Source: RGIG4608 sp045125655
GTDB taxonomy: Bacteria; Bacillota; Clostridia; Oscillospirales; CAG-272
DNA: 36,623 bases
Assembly: GCA_045125655.1 (NCBI GenBank)
Contig: JBGVNP010000041.1
Span: 1-36,623, forward strand
Direction of reading: 5' to 3'
How positions within the stretch are numbered: the stretch's first letter is position 1; every line of letters begins with the position of its first letter. The notes beneath the pieces are model-generated. The model saw only the letters and a program-made list of their open reading frames with translations, made no database searches and was not told where the DNA came from. The translations under genes were made by a program, and so were the position numbers. This document shows positions 7,307 through 16,818 of this stretch, piece after piece.

Positions 7307-7643
7307 CCTTAACGAGCCGAAGATTTTGGCGAAGGTGCAGAATGACCGATTTGGAACATTTGCGGCGAAATCTTGGAAAACATTGATTGACCCTTATACT
7401 CCGAGAGATACGGGATTGATGCAAGATACAGCAGAAATACAACCTTTCAAGATAATTTATCGAGGGGCAAAAACCTCAAACGGAAAATATTACGCTGGGT
7501 ATGTATATTATAATCGAGGGGCAAATTTTAAGAAAAACAACCCTTATTCAACTCACGAATGGGATATAGCGGCGGCAAACGCAGGTCAGCTTGACAAATT
7601 AACACGCACACTAAATAACGCTTTACAAAGCGGACAATATTGA
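7290..7643 (+). CDS. minor capsid / tail completion protein
   Basis: 117 aa. Motif YTPRDTGLMQDTAEI (P-x-D-T-G-x-L/M pattern) and a TYR-rich YYAGYVYYNRGANF block followed by THEWDIAAANAG are diagnostic of the minor capsid 2 (PF11114-type) family, the homologue of HK97 gp10-type tail completion proteins. It sits between the tail terminator and the major tail protein, as usual. The start ATG is inside the preceding gene. Confidence 0.82.
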   Translation: MNVRIDLNEPKILAKVQNDRFGTFAAKSWKTLIDPYTPRDTGLMQDTAEIQPFKIIYRGAKTSNGKYYAGYVYYNRGANFKKNNPYSTHEWDIAAANAGQLDKLTRTLNNALQSGQY

Positions 7644-7661
7644 TGAAAGGAAATTAATATT

Positions 7662-8183
7662 ATGGCTATAAATACTGATTTCAATATCGGAGCAGGCGTA
7701 AAAGCTCCGAGAAAACTTTTGAAGCATTATGTAAATGTTGGCACAGGCGAGACCAAGGAATGGGAATTGCTTGGTGTAGGCGTTGAAGATAGTGCTATTG
7801 AGACTAACTTTGAAACTGAAACTGTAAATGATATTCTTGGTAATAGCGAAACATCCGTAACAGGAGCATCTCCCTCGCAGTCCTTTGAGCCTTTCACCGT
7901 TAGGGGCGGCTCGAAGCTTGCATTTAAGCTCCACGAAATTTGGCTTAACAAGGAGTATGAAAAGCTTTCAAAGTTCGATATGCTCACCGTTTACGGCTAT
8001 GTTGGAAGCGAGACTGACGGTTACGATGCAGATATGCAGAGCGATTGCACTATCACCTTTGGCAGCATTGGTGGTTCTGCTTATGTTGATATGCCTATCA
8101 CCGTAAACTATTCCGACAAAAAGGAAAGAGGAACCGTTAAGTTTGCTGAGGGTGTTCCCACATTTACAAAAGCCACAGCATAA
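7662..8183 (+). CDS. major tail tube protein
   Basis: 173 aa. Begins with a tube-protein style N-terminus (DFNIGAGVKAPRKLLKHYVNVG) and has SVTGASPSQSFEPFTVRGGSKLAFKLHEIW. Beta-rich with codon use biased to C-ending codons, like the capsid gene, which fits high expression. It is followed by a stem-loop and then the tail chaperone gene, the standard order. It would polymerise on the tape measure to form the tail tube. Confidence 0.87.
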   Translation: MAINTDFNIGAGVKAPRKLLKHYVNVGTGETKEWELLGVGVEDSAIETNFETETVNDILGNSETSVTGASPSQSFEPFTVRGGSKLAFKLHEIWLNKEYEKLSKFDMLTVYGYVGSETDGYDADMQSDCTITFGSIGGSAYVDMPITVNYSDKKERGTVKFAEGVPTFTKATA

Positions 8184-8203
8184 ATTAAAAACACAAAACG
8201 ATA

Positions 8204-8240
8204 ATACCGCCTTGCCCTATATGGTAGGGCGGTATATTTA
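8204..8240 (+). terminator. stem-loop (attenuating terminator) after major tail gene
   Basis: ATACCGCC (8204-8211) pairs with GGCGGTAT (8228-8235), with CCCTA/TAGGG able to extend or compete inside. A weak T-rich stretch (ATTTACATTT) follows. Such structures after major tail genes lower expression of the downstream tail genes. Confidence 0.65.
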
Positions 8241-8271
8241 CATTTAACGAGGATATAGAGAGGTAAAGAAT

Positions 8272-8796
8272 ATGAAATTAAGCACAGGTAAAGTCGCATT
8301 CCCTATTGAGTTTGATAATGGTGATAAGGCGGTTATTTATTTTAACCCCAATGATAGGGGAATACAGGAAAGAATAAAAGGCTTTGAAGCATCTATCGAA
8401 AAGAAAATCAAGGAAATTGACCTTGAAAAGTACAAGAGTAGATTTGAAGGAAATATTGTAAATATTGACCTTGAAAATCCCGAAAAGTTGCTTGAATTGT
8501 CTAACGATGAACTGAAAGCACTGCAAGAGAGATTGGATGCAGTAAATGAAATTGAGGCACAGTATAACAAGGCGGTCAAAGATGAACTTGATGTTGTGTT
8601 TGGCGGCAAGATTTCCGATGTTGCTTTCCGCTATTGTCAGCCGTTCGATACCGTTATTGTAGAGGACGAAAACGGCAACGAAAAGCGAGAAATGTATATA
8701 ATGCACTTTATCCATTGGCTTATGGTTGAGTTGAAAAAGTACGGTGCAGAAAACAAGTCGGCTATGGATAAGCACCTCGCAAAGTATAGCAAATGA
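8272..8796 (+). CDS. tail assembly chaperone (gpG-like)
   Basis: 174 aa. The N-terminus FPIEFDNGDKAVIYFNPNDRGIQERIKGF is the pattern of the Bacillota tail chaperone family; the middle is helical and acidic. It lies between major tail protein and Gp15/tape measure. Such proteins bind the tape measure before tail assembly. In many phages a -1 frameshift fuses it to the next frame; here the stop overlaps the next start instead and I see no slippery heptamer. Confidence 0.8.
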   Translation: MKLSTGKVAFPIEFDNGDKAVIYFNPNDRGIQERIKGFEASIEKKIKEIDLEKYKSRFEGNIVNIDLENPEKLLELSNDELKALQERLDAVNEIEAQYNKAVKDELDVVFGGKISDVAFRYCQPFDTVIVEDENGNEKREMYIMHFIHWLMVELKKYGAENKSAMDKHLAKYSK

Positions 8797-9362
8797 TGTG
8801 GGATTTACCGACAGAAATACAAATAGGTGAGCAAATATATCATATAACAAAAAAATGCGATTACAGGGTAGTTCTCAATGTCATAATAGCATTGAATGAT
8901 GAAGAAATGACAACAGAGGAAAAAGTAATTTGCGGTTTGCTTTTGTTTTATGAAGAATTGACAAGAGAAAATATAAGATTTTGTCCTCATCTTGAACAGT
9001 TGCAAAAAGAGATGTTCCGCATAATCAATGGCGGCGAAGAACAGGAAGAAAATGCAGAACAAAAACCGCAGTTAATGGATTGGGAACACGATTTTCCGCA
9101 ACTCGCTCCGCCTATAAGCCGTGTGCTTGGCTATGATATAAGAACACCTCAAAAATATACACATTGGTATTCTTTCCTTGGCGGTTATATGGAGATTGGC
9201 GAATGTACCTTTTCGACCATTGTATCTATTCGCTCCAAACGAGCAAAGGGAAAGAAACTCGATAAATGGGAAGAAGAATATATAAGAGAACACAGAAAAA
9301 TGGTAGAATTACCAAGAAAACTTACACAAGAGGAGCAAGAAGTTTTGAACTCCGATTGGTAA
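8793..9362 (+). CDS. bacteriophage Gp15 family protein
   Basis: 189 aa. It starts MMWDLPTEIQIGEQIYHI with DYRVVLNVIIALND, has IISIEDDFPQ-like LMDWEHDFPQLAPPISRVLGYDIR, and TPQKYTHWYSFLGGYMEIGECTF: the clear signature of the Gp15 family (PF06854-type), always found before the tape measure gene. It is the functional counterpart of the second tail chaperone (gpT). Two ATGs (8793 and 8796) overlap the preceding stop. Confidence 0.92.
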   Translation: MMWDLPTEIQIGEQIYHITKKCDYRVVLNVIIALNDEEMTTEEKVICGLLLFYEELTRENIRFCPHLEQLQKEMFRIINGGEEQEENAEQKPQLMDWEHDFPQLAPPISRVLGYDIRTPQKYTHWYSFLGGYMEIGECTFSTIVSIRSKRAKGKKLDKWEEEYIREHRKMVELPRKLTQEEQEVLNSDW

Positions 9363-9380
9363 AGGAAGGAGCGTGATTGA

Positions 9381-11426
9381 ATGGCGATAGCAAATAGTGA
9401 TGGAAGTATTATACTCACCACAAAACTTGATATTTCACCAATATCAAAAGCATTAAGTGCTTTGAAAGGTAAATTTGCATCTTTGAAAGAACAAAAAGCA
9501 ACTATCCAAACACTAACCACCGCAATTAAAGACCAGCAATTCGTTATAAAACAACTTGAAATGGAATATGCTTTGTTAATATCGCAAGGCAAGGGCAATT
9601 CAAAAAATGCGGAAGAACTGCAAAACAGATTAAAACTTTTACGAGCCGAACTTAATCAATTAACGGGTGCGGCTTCTGCTATGGGTGTTAAAACCGCAGC
9701 AGCATCAACGAAAGCGGCACAAGGATTGAAAAAATTTGGCAAAAGAATTGCAAGCATTGTAAAAAGTGCATTGATATTCAGCGTTCTGTACAGAGTTATG
9801 CAATCAGTTGTTAAATTGTTCAATAATATTCTTATGTCCGATGAAGAATTTAGGGAAGATTGGGAAGAATTAAAGGCGGCATTTTATGCGGCGGCATATC
9901 CGCTTGTTAATATTCTTGTTCCTGCAATTAAATTTATTGTTCAACAAGTGAGGGATTGGGCGGTATCTATTGGCAAAGTTGCGGCGGCTTTGCAAGATAT
10001 GTCTTATTCCGAATTGGTGGAACAGGCACAGGCATCGAAAGAAGCGGCTGACAATTATGCCGATATTGAAAAAAGCAGTGGCAAGACCGCCAAAAACGTT
10101 GAAAAACAACTTGCCGCATTTGATGATATTCAAATATTATCATCGGGAAATGAGAAAAAAGAGGGCACAGGATTTGAAACCTTAAAAGAGTATGACGCAT
10201 CAGGTGAAAAATCAATGCTTGGCGATGTAATGAGTGCAATTGGTGGCGCATTAATGGCAGTTGGCTTGATTTTATTGTTTAACGGTCAAATTGCTTGGGG
10301 TATTGGTTTTATAATTGCAGGTGCGGTTGGCATTGCAAGCGCAACACTTACTGATGATAGTGTATCACAAAAAGTAAAAGACGAACTTTCAAATGCTATG
10401 CTTATTGTTGGTGTTGTTGCCGTTGTATTGGGTATATTGCTCTGTATGGCTCAACAATGGGGGTTGGGTATCGGTTTATTGGCTTTGGGTGTATCCAGCA
10501 TTGTAGCGCCTGTAGCATTGAATTGGAACGGTATCAAAGAGCAGTTGCAAACATCTTTTGGCGGTTGGCTTGCCATTGGCGGTGTTGTTGCGATTGTTTT
10601 AGGTATATTGCTTTGCTTTACTCCTGCATTACCCCTCGGCATAGGCTTGATTGTTCTTGGCGCAGGTGCAGTTGTTGCGCCTATTGTGGCAAATTGGAAT
10701 GCTATTGGAGATGCAATAACAAAAACATTTAACAATATTACAAATTGGATAAAACAAAATGCAATGTTAATAATCGGTATTATATTGACATTAACAGGGA
10801 ATTGGGCTTTAGGTATTGCTCTTATTACTGAAAGCATAAGTGCAAAAAATCAAGGCATCAATCCTTCTTGGGATTTACTGCTTGAAAAGATAAAAGAAAC
10901 TTGGGCACAAATAAAGGCATTTTGGAGAGCAAATATTGCTCCAATATTCACGGCTCAATGGTGGAGTAGTCTTGGCAAGGCTTGCATAAATGGTCTTATC
11001 GCAGGATTTGAAGGCGGCATAAATGGTATCATATTGGCGTTTGAGTCGATGATTAATCTTATTGTTGATGGTCTTAACAGTATATCGTTTGATATTCCCG
11101 ATTGGCTTGGCGGTGGAACTTTTGGAATTAATCTGCCGAGAGCGAATTTTGGTAGAGTTAGCATACCGAGATTGGCACAAGGAGCAGTAATACCGCCCAA
11201 TAAAGAATTTTTGGCGGTTTTGGGCGACCAAAAGCAAGGTACAAACATTGAAACGCCCCTTGCAACAATGGTACAGGCATTTAATATGGCACTCAATAGC
11301 AGGGGCAATGATACTGTTAAGGAAGAGCATTACTACCTTGATGAAAATGAGATAATGAGAATAATTTACAAACTCGCAAAAAAAGGCGAACAGGCACAAG
11401 GCGAGGATTTGTTAGAAAGTTGGTAA
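9381..11426 (+). CDS. tail tape measure protein
   Basis: 681 aa. Residues 1 to 110 contain coiled coil (LKGKFASLKEQKATIQ, LQNRLKLLRAELNQL). The centre (about 275 to 475) carries hydrophobic segments in related units of about 55 residues, each with VLGILLC or a variant, then GLGIGLL..G and a VAPIVANWNAI-type end. The C-terminus has the tape-measure style FEGGINGIILAFESMINLIVDGLNSI and LPRANFGRVSIPRLAQGAVIPPNKEFLAVLGD, a conserved end motif. It sets tail length and takes part in DNA entry. Gene order (Gp15 before, distal tail after) supports it. Confidence 0.93.
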   Translation: MAIANSDGSIILTTKLDISPISKALSALKGKFASLKEQKATIQTLTTAIKDQQFVIKQLEMEYALLISQGKGNSKNAEELQNRLKLLRAELNQLTGAASAMGVKTAAASTKAAQGLKKFGKRIASIVKSALIFSVLYRVMQSVVKLFNNILMSDEEFREDWEELKAAFYAAAYPLVNILVPAIKFIVQQVRDWAVSIGKVAAALQDMSYSELVEQAQASKEAADNYADIEKSSGKTAKNVEKQLAAFDDIQILSSGNEKKEGTGFETLKEYDASGEKSMLGDVMSAIGGALMAVGLILLFNGQIAWGIGFIIAGAVGIASATLTDDSVSQKVKDELSNAMLIVGVVAVVLGILLCMAQQWGLGIGLLALGVSSIVAPVALNWNGIKEQLQTSFGGWLAIGGVVAIVLGILLCFTPALPLGIGLIVLGAGAVVAPIVANWNAIGDAITKTFNNITNWIKQNAMLIIGIILTLTGNWALGIALITESISAKNQGINPSWDLLLEKIKETWAQIKAFWRANIAPIFTAQWWSSLGKACINGLIAGFEGGINGIILAFESMINLIVDGLNSISFDIPDWLGGGTFGINLPRANFGRVSIPRLAQGAVIPPNKEFLAVLGDQKQGTNIETPLATMVQAFNMALNSRGNDTVKEEHYYLDENEIMRIIYKLAKKGEQAQGEDLLESW

Positions 11427-11429
11427 AGT

Positions 11430-11828
11430 ATGGATATTTGCAAAATCGGTGAAAAAGAATACTCGGTTGTTGTTGTAAGCATAACGGAAACTTTCACGAA
11501 ATTATATACCGAAAATACAGGGCGAACAATGGGAGCAGGCGCAAGGATGAACCTTGATTGTTTGGGAACGTTTTTCGGTCATAGGGTAGAAATCGCAAGA
11601 AAAGCAGGATTTGAAAGTGATTTTGACGAGCTTTTCGATTTGGTATCTTTACCCACAAATGACGGAATACCTGTAAAAATGGTGCATAATCAAGACAGCA
11701 TTGAATATGAAGCATATATCTCAAATGGCGAAAGGGCAGTAAAACGCATTGACGAAAAGACGGGCAAAGTATATTGGGATAAGTTGTCATTGAATATAAT
11801 ACCTATGGAGGCACAAAAGACAATATGA
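11430..11828 (+). CDS. tail protein downstream of tape measure
   Basis: 132 aa, starting 3 nt after the tape measure stop and overlapping the next gene by 4 nt. Contains ITETFTKLYTENTGRTMGAGARMNLDCLGTF-like sequence (quoted in part), then GHRVEIARK and a beta-rich C-terminus. Similar short proteins lie at this position in gut Clostridia phages; position suggests a distal tail or hub-associated protein. I cannot name a family with certainty. Confidence 0.7.
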   Translation: MDICKIGEKEYSVVVVSITETFTKLYTENTGRTMGAGARMNLDCLGTFFGHRVEIARKAGFESDFDELFDLVSLPTNDGIPVKMVHNQDSIEYEAYISNGERAVKRIDEKTGKVYWDKLSLNIIPMEAQKTI

Positions 11829-13447
11829 TTAGAGTCGAATATGGTGTTATAGCGACAGGCGCAAAAGAGGGGTTCGTTCCTGAACTCCTCAACTGCGCTT
11901 CGATTTCAAATGCTGATGATTTAGCAAAAGATGATTTGATATTCAAAAACTTTGCAAATCCTTGTGAAAGATATTCCGTATTGCTTGATGGTGGCAGTTT
12001 ACCGATACCCGAAAACACACAAAATGAAAATATTGGTATATGGAGCGAGTACACCGCAAATGAAAATGGCGAATTTGCAGAAGCACTCCCGACAATATCA
12101 TTAATATCCGATGAATTATTTAGTATTGAGGGTTTGGGATTGGTATTTGACACAAGAAACAACGTTTACCCCACTAAATTTTCAATATCTTGGTATAATG
12201 GCGATACACTTATATCATCAAAGGAATATGAGTCAAATTCACCCACTTTTTCGTTAATGGAAGATATTGGTGATTTTGATAAAATTGTTTTAGCGTTTAG
12301 CAAAATGAACACTCCATACAGCAGATTAAAATTGCATAGTATAGAATATGGCTCAATATTGATAATTGAGGAAAAATCAATAAAAAATATGCGAGTTCAT
12401 CAAATTACAAGTGCTATTTCGACAACTATTCCCGTTAGTAGTTTGGAATTGGTGTTTTTGAACTCAACAAATGCGAATTATAACTTTATGGCAAGGCAGA
12501 GTTTGAAGGTGTTTGATAATAACACACTCGTCGGAAAATACTTTATTGACACTGCAAGGCAAACAAATAAGCGACAATGGAATATAAAAGCACAAGATTA
12601 TATTAATATGCTTGAAAGTGCTGAATTTGAGGGTGGAATATATGTCAACGAATTGGCGATGAATATAATAACTGCCATTTTCAACAAGGCAAATGTGCCT
12701 TTTACAATAGCGGAGAATTTGACAACTGCAACCGTTACAGGATATATCCCTTATACCACTTGCAGAAAAGCACTACAACAAGTATTATTTGCTATCGGTG
12801 GATATGCAAACACCGCTTATAGTGAAAGTGTTGATGTTTTGGAAAGCGATTTGACAGTTACCGAGAGCATAGGACTTGACCGAGTTTTGACAGGTCAAAC
12901 AATATCGGTTGATGCTGATGTAACGGAAATAGAGTTAGTCGGTCACACCTATACACCCATTGAAAATGAGGTTACTTTACATCAAGCAAGCGAAATTGAG
13001 GAAAATCTAAAGGTTATTTTCAATCAACCTGCCTATGATTTAACTATCGAAAATGGCGAGATAGTGGAAAGCGGAACTAACTATGCAATTATAACATGCA
13101 ATGTTGGTGGAGTGTTAAAGGGCAAAATCTTTGAGCATTTGACATTCAGCAAAACCAAGCACAACGAAATCACCAAAAACACCAAAACCATTAACAAGAA
13201 AACCATAAAGAACGCAACTTTGATATCTTCAGCCAACATTGACAATATTTTGAATATATGCTATAATTACATTGTAAGAAATAGCACCGTCAAATCAAAA
13301 GTTATAGAAGCAGAAACACCGCTTATTGTAGGCAAGGCATACGAGATCGAAACCGAGTTATTGGGCAAGGTTACGGGTGTTTTAAGTGAGCAAAACTTTT
13401 CACTTTATGGTGGTAAAAAGGTTGTAAAAGAAACGGTGATACAATGA
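11825..13447 (+). CDS. tail hub / baseplate-like protein
   Basis: 540 aa, beta-rich. The N-terminal 170 residues look like a carbohydrate- or hub-interaction beta sandwich (IEGLGLVFDTRNNVYPTKF, STTIPVSSLELVFLN), then SLKVFDNNTLVGKYFIDTARQTNKRQWNI, a pattern of tail hub proteins of the gp27/gp44 type, and a helical DYINMLE/ FNKANVPFTI section. Position after the tape measure and before fibre genes fits the distal tail hub. No lysozyme or peptidase domain is visible. Confidence 0.75.
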   Translation: MIRVEYGVIATGAKEGFVPELLNCASISNADDLAKDDLIFKNFANPCERYSVLLDGGSLPIPENTQNENIGIWSEYTANENGEFAEALPTISLISDELFSIEGLGLVFDTRNNVYPTKFSISWYNGDTLISSKEYESNSPTFSLMEDIGDFDKIVLAFSKMNTPYSRLKLHSIEYGSILIIEEKSIKNMRVHQITSAISTTIPVSSLELVFLNSTNANYNFMARQSLKVFDNNTLVGKYFIDTARQTNKRQWNIKAQDYINMLESAEFEGGIYVNELAMNIITAIFNKANVPFTIAENLTTATVTGYIPYTTCRKALQQVLFAIGGYANTAYSESVDVLESDLTVTESIGLDRVLTGQTISVDADVTEIELVGHTYTPIENEVTLHQASEIEENLKVIFNQPAYDLTIENGEIVESGTNYAIITCNVGGVLKGKIFEHLTFSKTKHNEITKNTKTINKKTIKNATLISSANIDNILNICYNYIVRNSTVKSKVIEAETPLIVGKAYEIETELLGKVTGVLSEQNFSLYGGKKVVKETVIQ

Positions 13448-13956
13448 TATATAATAGAACATATATTGATATTATCAATGCAAGAAAAATCTTTACTAAC
13501 AAGATACAAAAATTTATCGAATTGACGGCTGATGAGCAAGCGATAATTGATAAGGCATATTTTAATACGGTGGCAATTAATAGAATTACCGCCAAAATTA
13601 ATGAAATATGGTTTGAAATTGTGGCTTATGGTGGCACCAAAACCGAAAGCGAAGATGTGCGAGAGTGGGGCGAACAAGAAATATTCGACATTGTTAATTT
13701 TGCTAATATAAGGCAGAATATAGGCGATATTATTGCACAACTATCAACTTTGGGATTTGTTGATGCCACCATTTACCAAAAAGCATATAACAAATTGACC
13801 GATGATTATATTTACACCAATATAAACAATTTGGAAAAGTTATTGTTTGATATTTGCGGCATTTTTGACAAATTTGTTATAGTTGTCGATAACGAATTGT
13901 ATTTAATGGGTGCTTATAATGTTGTTGAAAATGAGGGGGAATTGACGATTGAGTAA
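13444..13956 (+). CDS. phage tail-associated protein
   Basis: 170 aa, mainly helical. It begins NRTYIDIINARKIFTNKIQKFIELTADEQ, a type of N-terminus shared by tail proteins of gut phages and resembling part of a fibre-attachment or collagen-like adaptor. No catalytic motif. ATGA overlap with the hub gene and TTG-start overlap with the next gene suggest obligate co-translation. Role inferred from position. Confidence 0.7.
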   Translation: MIYNRTYIDIINARKIFTNKIQKFIELTADEQAIIDKAYFNTVAINRITAKINEIWFEIVAYGGTKTESEDVREWGEQEIFDIVNFANIRQNIGDIIAQLSTLGFVDATIYQKAYNKLTDDYIYTNINNLEKLLFDICGIFDKFVIVVDNELYLMGAYNVVENEGELTIE

Positions 13957-14455
13957 TATTGTATTAAAAGATAAAAGCGGTGTGAAAAACACTTATAGTG
14001 ATATAAATGCTATTAATATCCCTGATGGCAATGGTGGATTTGTCAAGTATTCTCTTGGTGGAACTCATCTCCCCGAATATGACGGCACAGTAATAATAGA
14101 AAAGGCAGAGAGTGTGCTTGGATTTAGAAGGTTTAAGGAAGGTTTAGTAACACCAACAGTTTTTGATACTATTTCTGCTGATAATGTAAGCGATTTTTAT
14201 ACCAACAATTTAATTAAGATTAGCGAAATTTCAGTAAATGATATTACATTTAATGAATTTACACCACTTGTTAATTTTGACGGAACTGAACTTATTATTG
14301 TTGGTTATAACGGTGAAGTGGTTGAAGGCACTCCCTTCTCCAATTTCAATGCTATTCTAATACTCAACAACGAGGGTGTGTTCAATGTTATCTCAACCAC
14401 CAATAGCACAGTAGACGAATGGCTTCTCGCCAATACGGAAGGGGTGAGTGTATAA
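13949..14455 (+). CDS. tail fibre-associated protein with WL-AN end motif
   Basis: 168 aa with a TTG start inside the preceding gene. Beta-rich. The last 40 residues (ILNNEGVFNVISTT..STVDEWLLANTEG) carry the same beta strand plus WLxAN helix that ends the repeated modules of the next two gene products. This links it to the fibre module. The stop TAA shares its last base with the next ATG (TAATG). Confidence 0.7.
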   Translation: MSNIVLKDKSGVKNTYSDINAINIPDGNGGFVKYSLGGTHLPEYDGTVIIEKAESVLGFRRFKEGLVTPTVFDTISADNVSDFYTNNLIKISEISVNDITFNEFTPLVNFDGTELIIVGYNGEVVEGTPFSNFNAILILNNEGVFNVISTTNSTVDEWLLANTEGVSV

Positions 14456-16149
14456 TGGTAAATGTAAAAGGTAAATATGTCTTTGACAAAGCACAATTTG
14501 CTGTAGCTAATTTTGAATACAAGGGATTTACATTTACATCAAACGGACAAACCTTTTATGGAATAAGAGTTAGACCATATTCAGAAGGTGCAACAGTTTG
14601 TTGGTTGGAGTATATCAACGAGGATGGCACATATACCACAGCCGCTTTCCAAGATGGTGGTTGGGATACTAATTGGGATTACGGAGATGGCTATAAGACC
14701 GTTGATTTCGGTTCGGGTGCAGATATTCCCGATGAACTTGAAACTTGGCTTGATGCCAGTGCGACCCACAAAGTGATGATACTTAAAGCAGGTACATATC
14801 GTTTTAATGATGTTGTTACGAGGTATGCTCCTGTTGGGCAGGGTGTATCTGTTGACCTTAATTTTTCTTGTACAACCAACTATGTTACGAACGATTATCA
14901 ACCCCATTTAAATCAAACAAGATATTTCACCCATATTTCTTTTGATGGTGGTAATGATGTTGTATTTGGATATCGTTTCGCCGATGACAATACATACTCT
15001 GATGATTTGTATTTAAGTTATACCTATAAAGAAGTCGATTATGGTGGTTGGTGTGATAATTATTTTACAAGAGAATTATTAGAACAAGGCTTCTCATATG
15101 GTCTTATAGGTCAAGATTTGTATGATACTTATATTGATTTGTTCAATCAAGGCTATTCGTTCTATGGTGAGGGGATTAAGGTAATCACACTTGAAAAAGA
15201 CCAAGAAGTTGCAGACGATTTTGGCACTTGGTTTAATGCTAACACCAAACCTATGAAGGTTATCAAGGCAGGACAGTATAAGTTTAAGGAAAAAATTGAT
15301 TTATCTACCGCCCCTTATGTAATCAATCCAAACAATACTGGATTTGATAATTGTATTGTTGACATCAATTTCAGATTACCTACCATCACAAGAGTTATAA
15401 CACAGACCGAAGCGGATGAAATAAACTACTTCCTTGCTCAAAATGGGGTTACCGATACAATATCGGCAGGTACATATACCGTTATTCGTTCTTACGATAG
15501 AATCTGTATGTGTAAGCGACCTAACGGCGATACTTGTGATTATAGTATGTTGTATTACGATGGAAACACCGAAACAATTCCAAACACAAATGTTATACAA
15601 ATGTTGTTGGGTGCTGATGACGAAGTGTATAACACATACTATGACGAGCCTTGGTGTTCTGAATTTGACATCACATATCAAACAATCATCCTTGACACCG
15701 ACCAAACAGTGTCCGAAGAATTCTACACTTGGTTTATGGCTAATATCGCTATACCTCTCGCAACAATAACCTACAACGGAGAAACAATAGCACAACTCAA
15801 TGCAGGTGAAACGGCTACTCTCTCTTGTGAGGGAATGAAAATGGCGAGTGATGTTGTGGTTAAGGTGAATGAGGTTGAGGATAAAATTCCCGAAGGATAT
15901 GTTAAACCTGAAGGAACATTAGAGCTTACAGTTAATAACGTGGAAAAGGATTATCCGATTGACTGTTCACAGTATGCGAAAGTAACTGTTAACACAGCAG
16001 AGCCACTTAAAATAACAGACCCGACTGTTTTGGACAACATTACGGATAGTCCTTGGGGTGTAGGCGGTAATGTGTTCTTGTATGAAGGTGCAACAACCGA
16101 CAGCTACGAGAACGGAGCATATTATTTGTTGGAGGACACGGAGAAATGA
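14455..16149 (+). CDS. modular tail fibre protein
   Basis: 564 aa from the ATG at 14455. It is built from repeated modules of about 100 to 170 residues. Each opens with a GxYxF strand (KGKYVFDKAQF, AGTYRFNDVV, AGQYKFKEKI) and closes with an acidic strand and a WxxAN-type helix (PDELETWLDASA, ADDFGTWFNAN, SEEFYTWFMAN). The C-terminal 130 residues differ: a small Ig-like section (ITYNGETIAQLNAGETATLSC) and a tail ending in YEGATTDSYENGAYYLL. This is the layout of a receptor-binding or decoration fibre. Repeats of this kind can expand or recombine, so it is a candidate host-range determinant. Confidence 0.75.
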   Translation: MVNVKGKYVFDKAQFAVANFEYKGFTFTSNGQTFYGIRVRPYSEGATVCWLEYINEDGTYTTAAFQDGGWDTNWDYGDGYKTVDFGSGADIPDELETWLDASATHKVMILKAGTYRFNDVVTRYAPVGQGVSVDLNFSCTTNYVTNDYQPHLNQTRYFTHISFDGGNDVVFGYRFADDNTYSDDLYLSYTYKEVDYGGWCDNYFTRELLEQGFSYGLIGQDLYDTYIDLFNQGYSFYGEGIKVITLEKDQEVADDFGTWFNANTKPMKVIKAGQYKFKEKIDLSTAPYVINPNNTGFDNCIVDINFRLPTITRVITQTEADEINYFLAQNGVTDTISAGTYTVIRSYDRICMCKRPNGDTCDYSMLYYDGNTETIPNTNVIQMLLGADDEVYNTYYDEPWCSEFDITYQTIILDTDQTVSEEFYTWFMANIAIPLATITYNGETIAQLNAGETATLSCEGMKMASDVVVKVNEVEDKIPEGYVKPEGTLELTVNNVEKDYPIDCSQYAKVTVNTAEPLKITDPTVLDNITDSPWGVGGNVFLYEGATTDSYENGAYYLLEDTEK

Positions 16150-16532
16150 GCAAGGTATTGAAAAGACTTTACCTCGGTGATGTTGTTAAATCATTTGGAG
16201 CAAAGCAGTTGAGGAAGCTGACAACGGAAGAACCCATGGAGAGTATCGTTGGTACTTGGATGTTTAATGATAGGGTTGATGTTAGTTCTACTTATGGAAA
16301 TTGGAATATAAGTTATTCTTTTGTAGATAGTAGCGGAAAAACGGTTACATATACAAGAATTAATGTGTCTAATTCTAAATATGCTATATATTACTATATA
16401 GGAGCATCTTCTATTACTGCATATAGTGGGGGTGCGTGGAATAACGCAAACTATCAAACTATAACAATTTTAGAGGAACCCACAGACGAAACCTTCATAA
16501 CTTGGCTCAAAGCAAACGCAACAAAACAATGA
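16146..16532 (+). CDS. single-module tail fibre protein
   Basis: 128 aa. After an N-terminal linker (KRLYLGDVVKSFGAKQLRKL) it has one complete copy of the module seen in the previous gene: GTWMFNDRVDVSS at the start, beta strands rich in Y, S and N, and TITILEEPTDETFITWLKAN at the end. It overlaps the fibre gene by 4 nt and the next membrane gene by 4 nt. It is probably a small fibre subunit or a module that can recombine with the larger fibre gene. Confidence 0.72.
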   Translation: MSKVLKRLYLGDVVKSFGAKQLRKLTTEEPMESIVGTWMFNDRVDVSSTYGNWNISYSFVDSSGKTVTYTRINVSNSKYAIYYYIGASSITAYSGGAWNNANYQTITILEEPTDETFITWLKANATKQ

Positions 16533-16804
16533 AACTCTTAATTATATGGCTCTTAAACCTATTTGACTATATAATGACGATTTACTATGTAGGCAAGTAT
16601 GGAATATGGATTGAGGAAAATCCTTTAATGGTAAACTTAATCTCTTTATCTCCCATACTTGCAGGCATAGTTAAAATACTGATTTGCACTATTACTTGTG
16701 CTTTGTGTTATATAGTCAAAGATAAACCTATTATTAAATTTGCTACTTGGGTGTTACTACTGTTTTATTCTTGGGTGGCTATTAGACATTTAATTAATAT
16801 TTAA
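16529..16804 (+). CDS. DUF5658-like membrane protein
   Basis: 91 aa from the ATG at 16529, which overlaps the previous stop. Three predicted membrane helices; the first contains LNLFDYIMTIYYV followed by ENPLMVNLI, a pattern typical of the DUF5658 family (D-x-x-x-T and E-x-N-P). The function of the family is not known. Placement directly before the holin-like gene suggests part of the lysis or late membrane module. Confidence 0.75.
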   Translation: MKLLIIWLLNLFDYIMTIYYVGKYGIWIEENPLMVNLISLSPILAGIVKILICTITCALCYIVKDKPIIKFATWVLLLFYSWVAIRHLINI

Positions 16805-16818
16805 CGGAGGTAAACACA

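Noticed and set aside
8780..8800. Programmed -1 frameshift between tail chaperone and Gp15
   Set aside because: No slippery heptamer is visible near the overlap, and Gp15 has its own ATG in an ATGA-type overlap, as is normal for this family.
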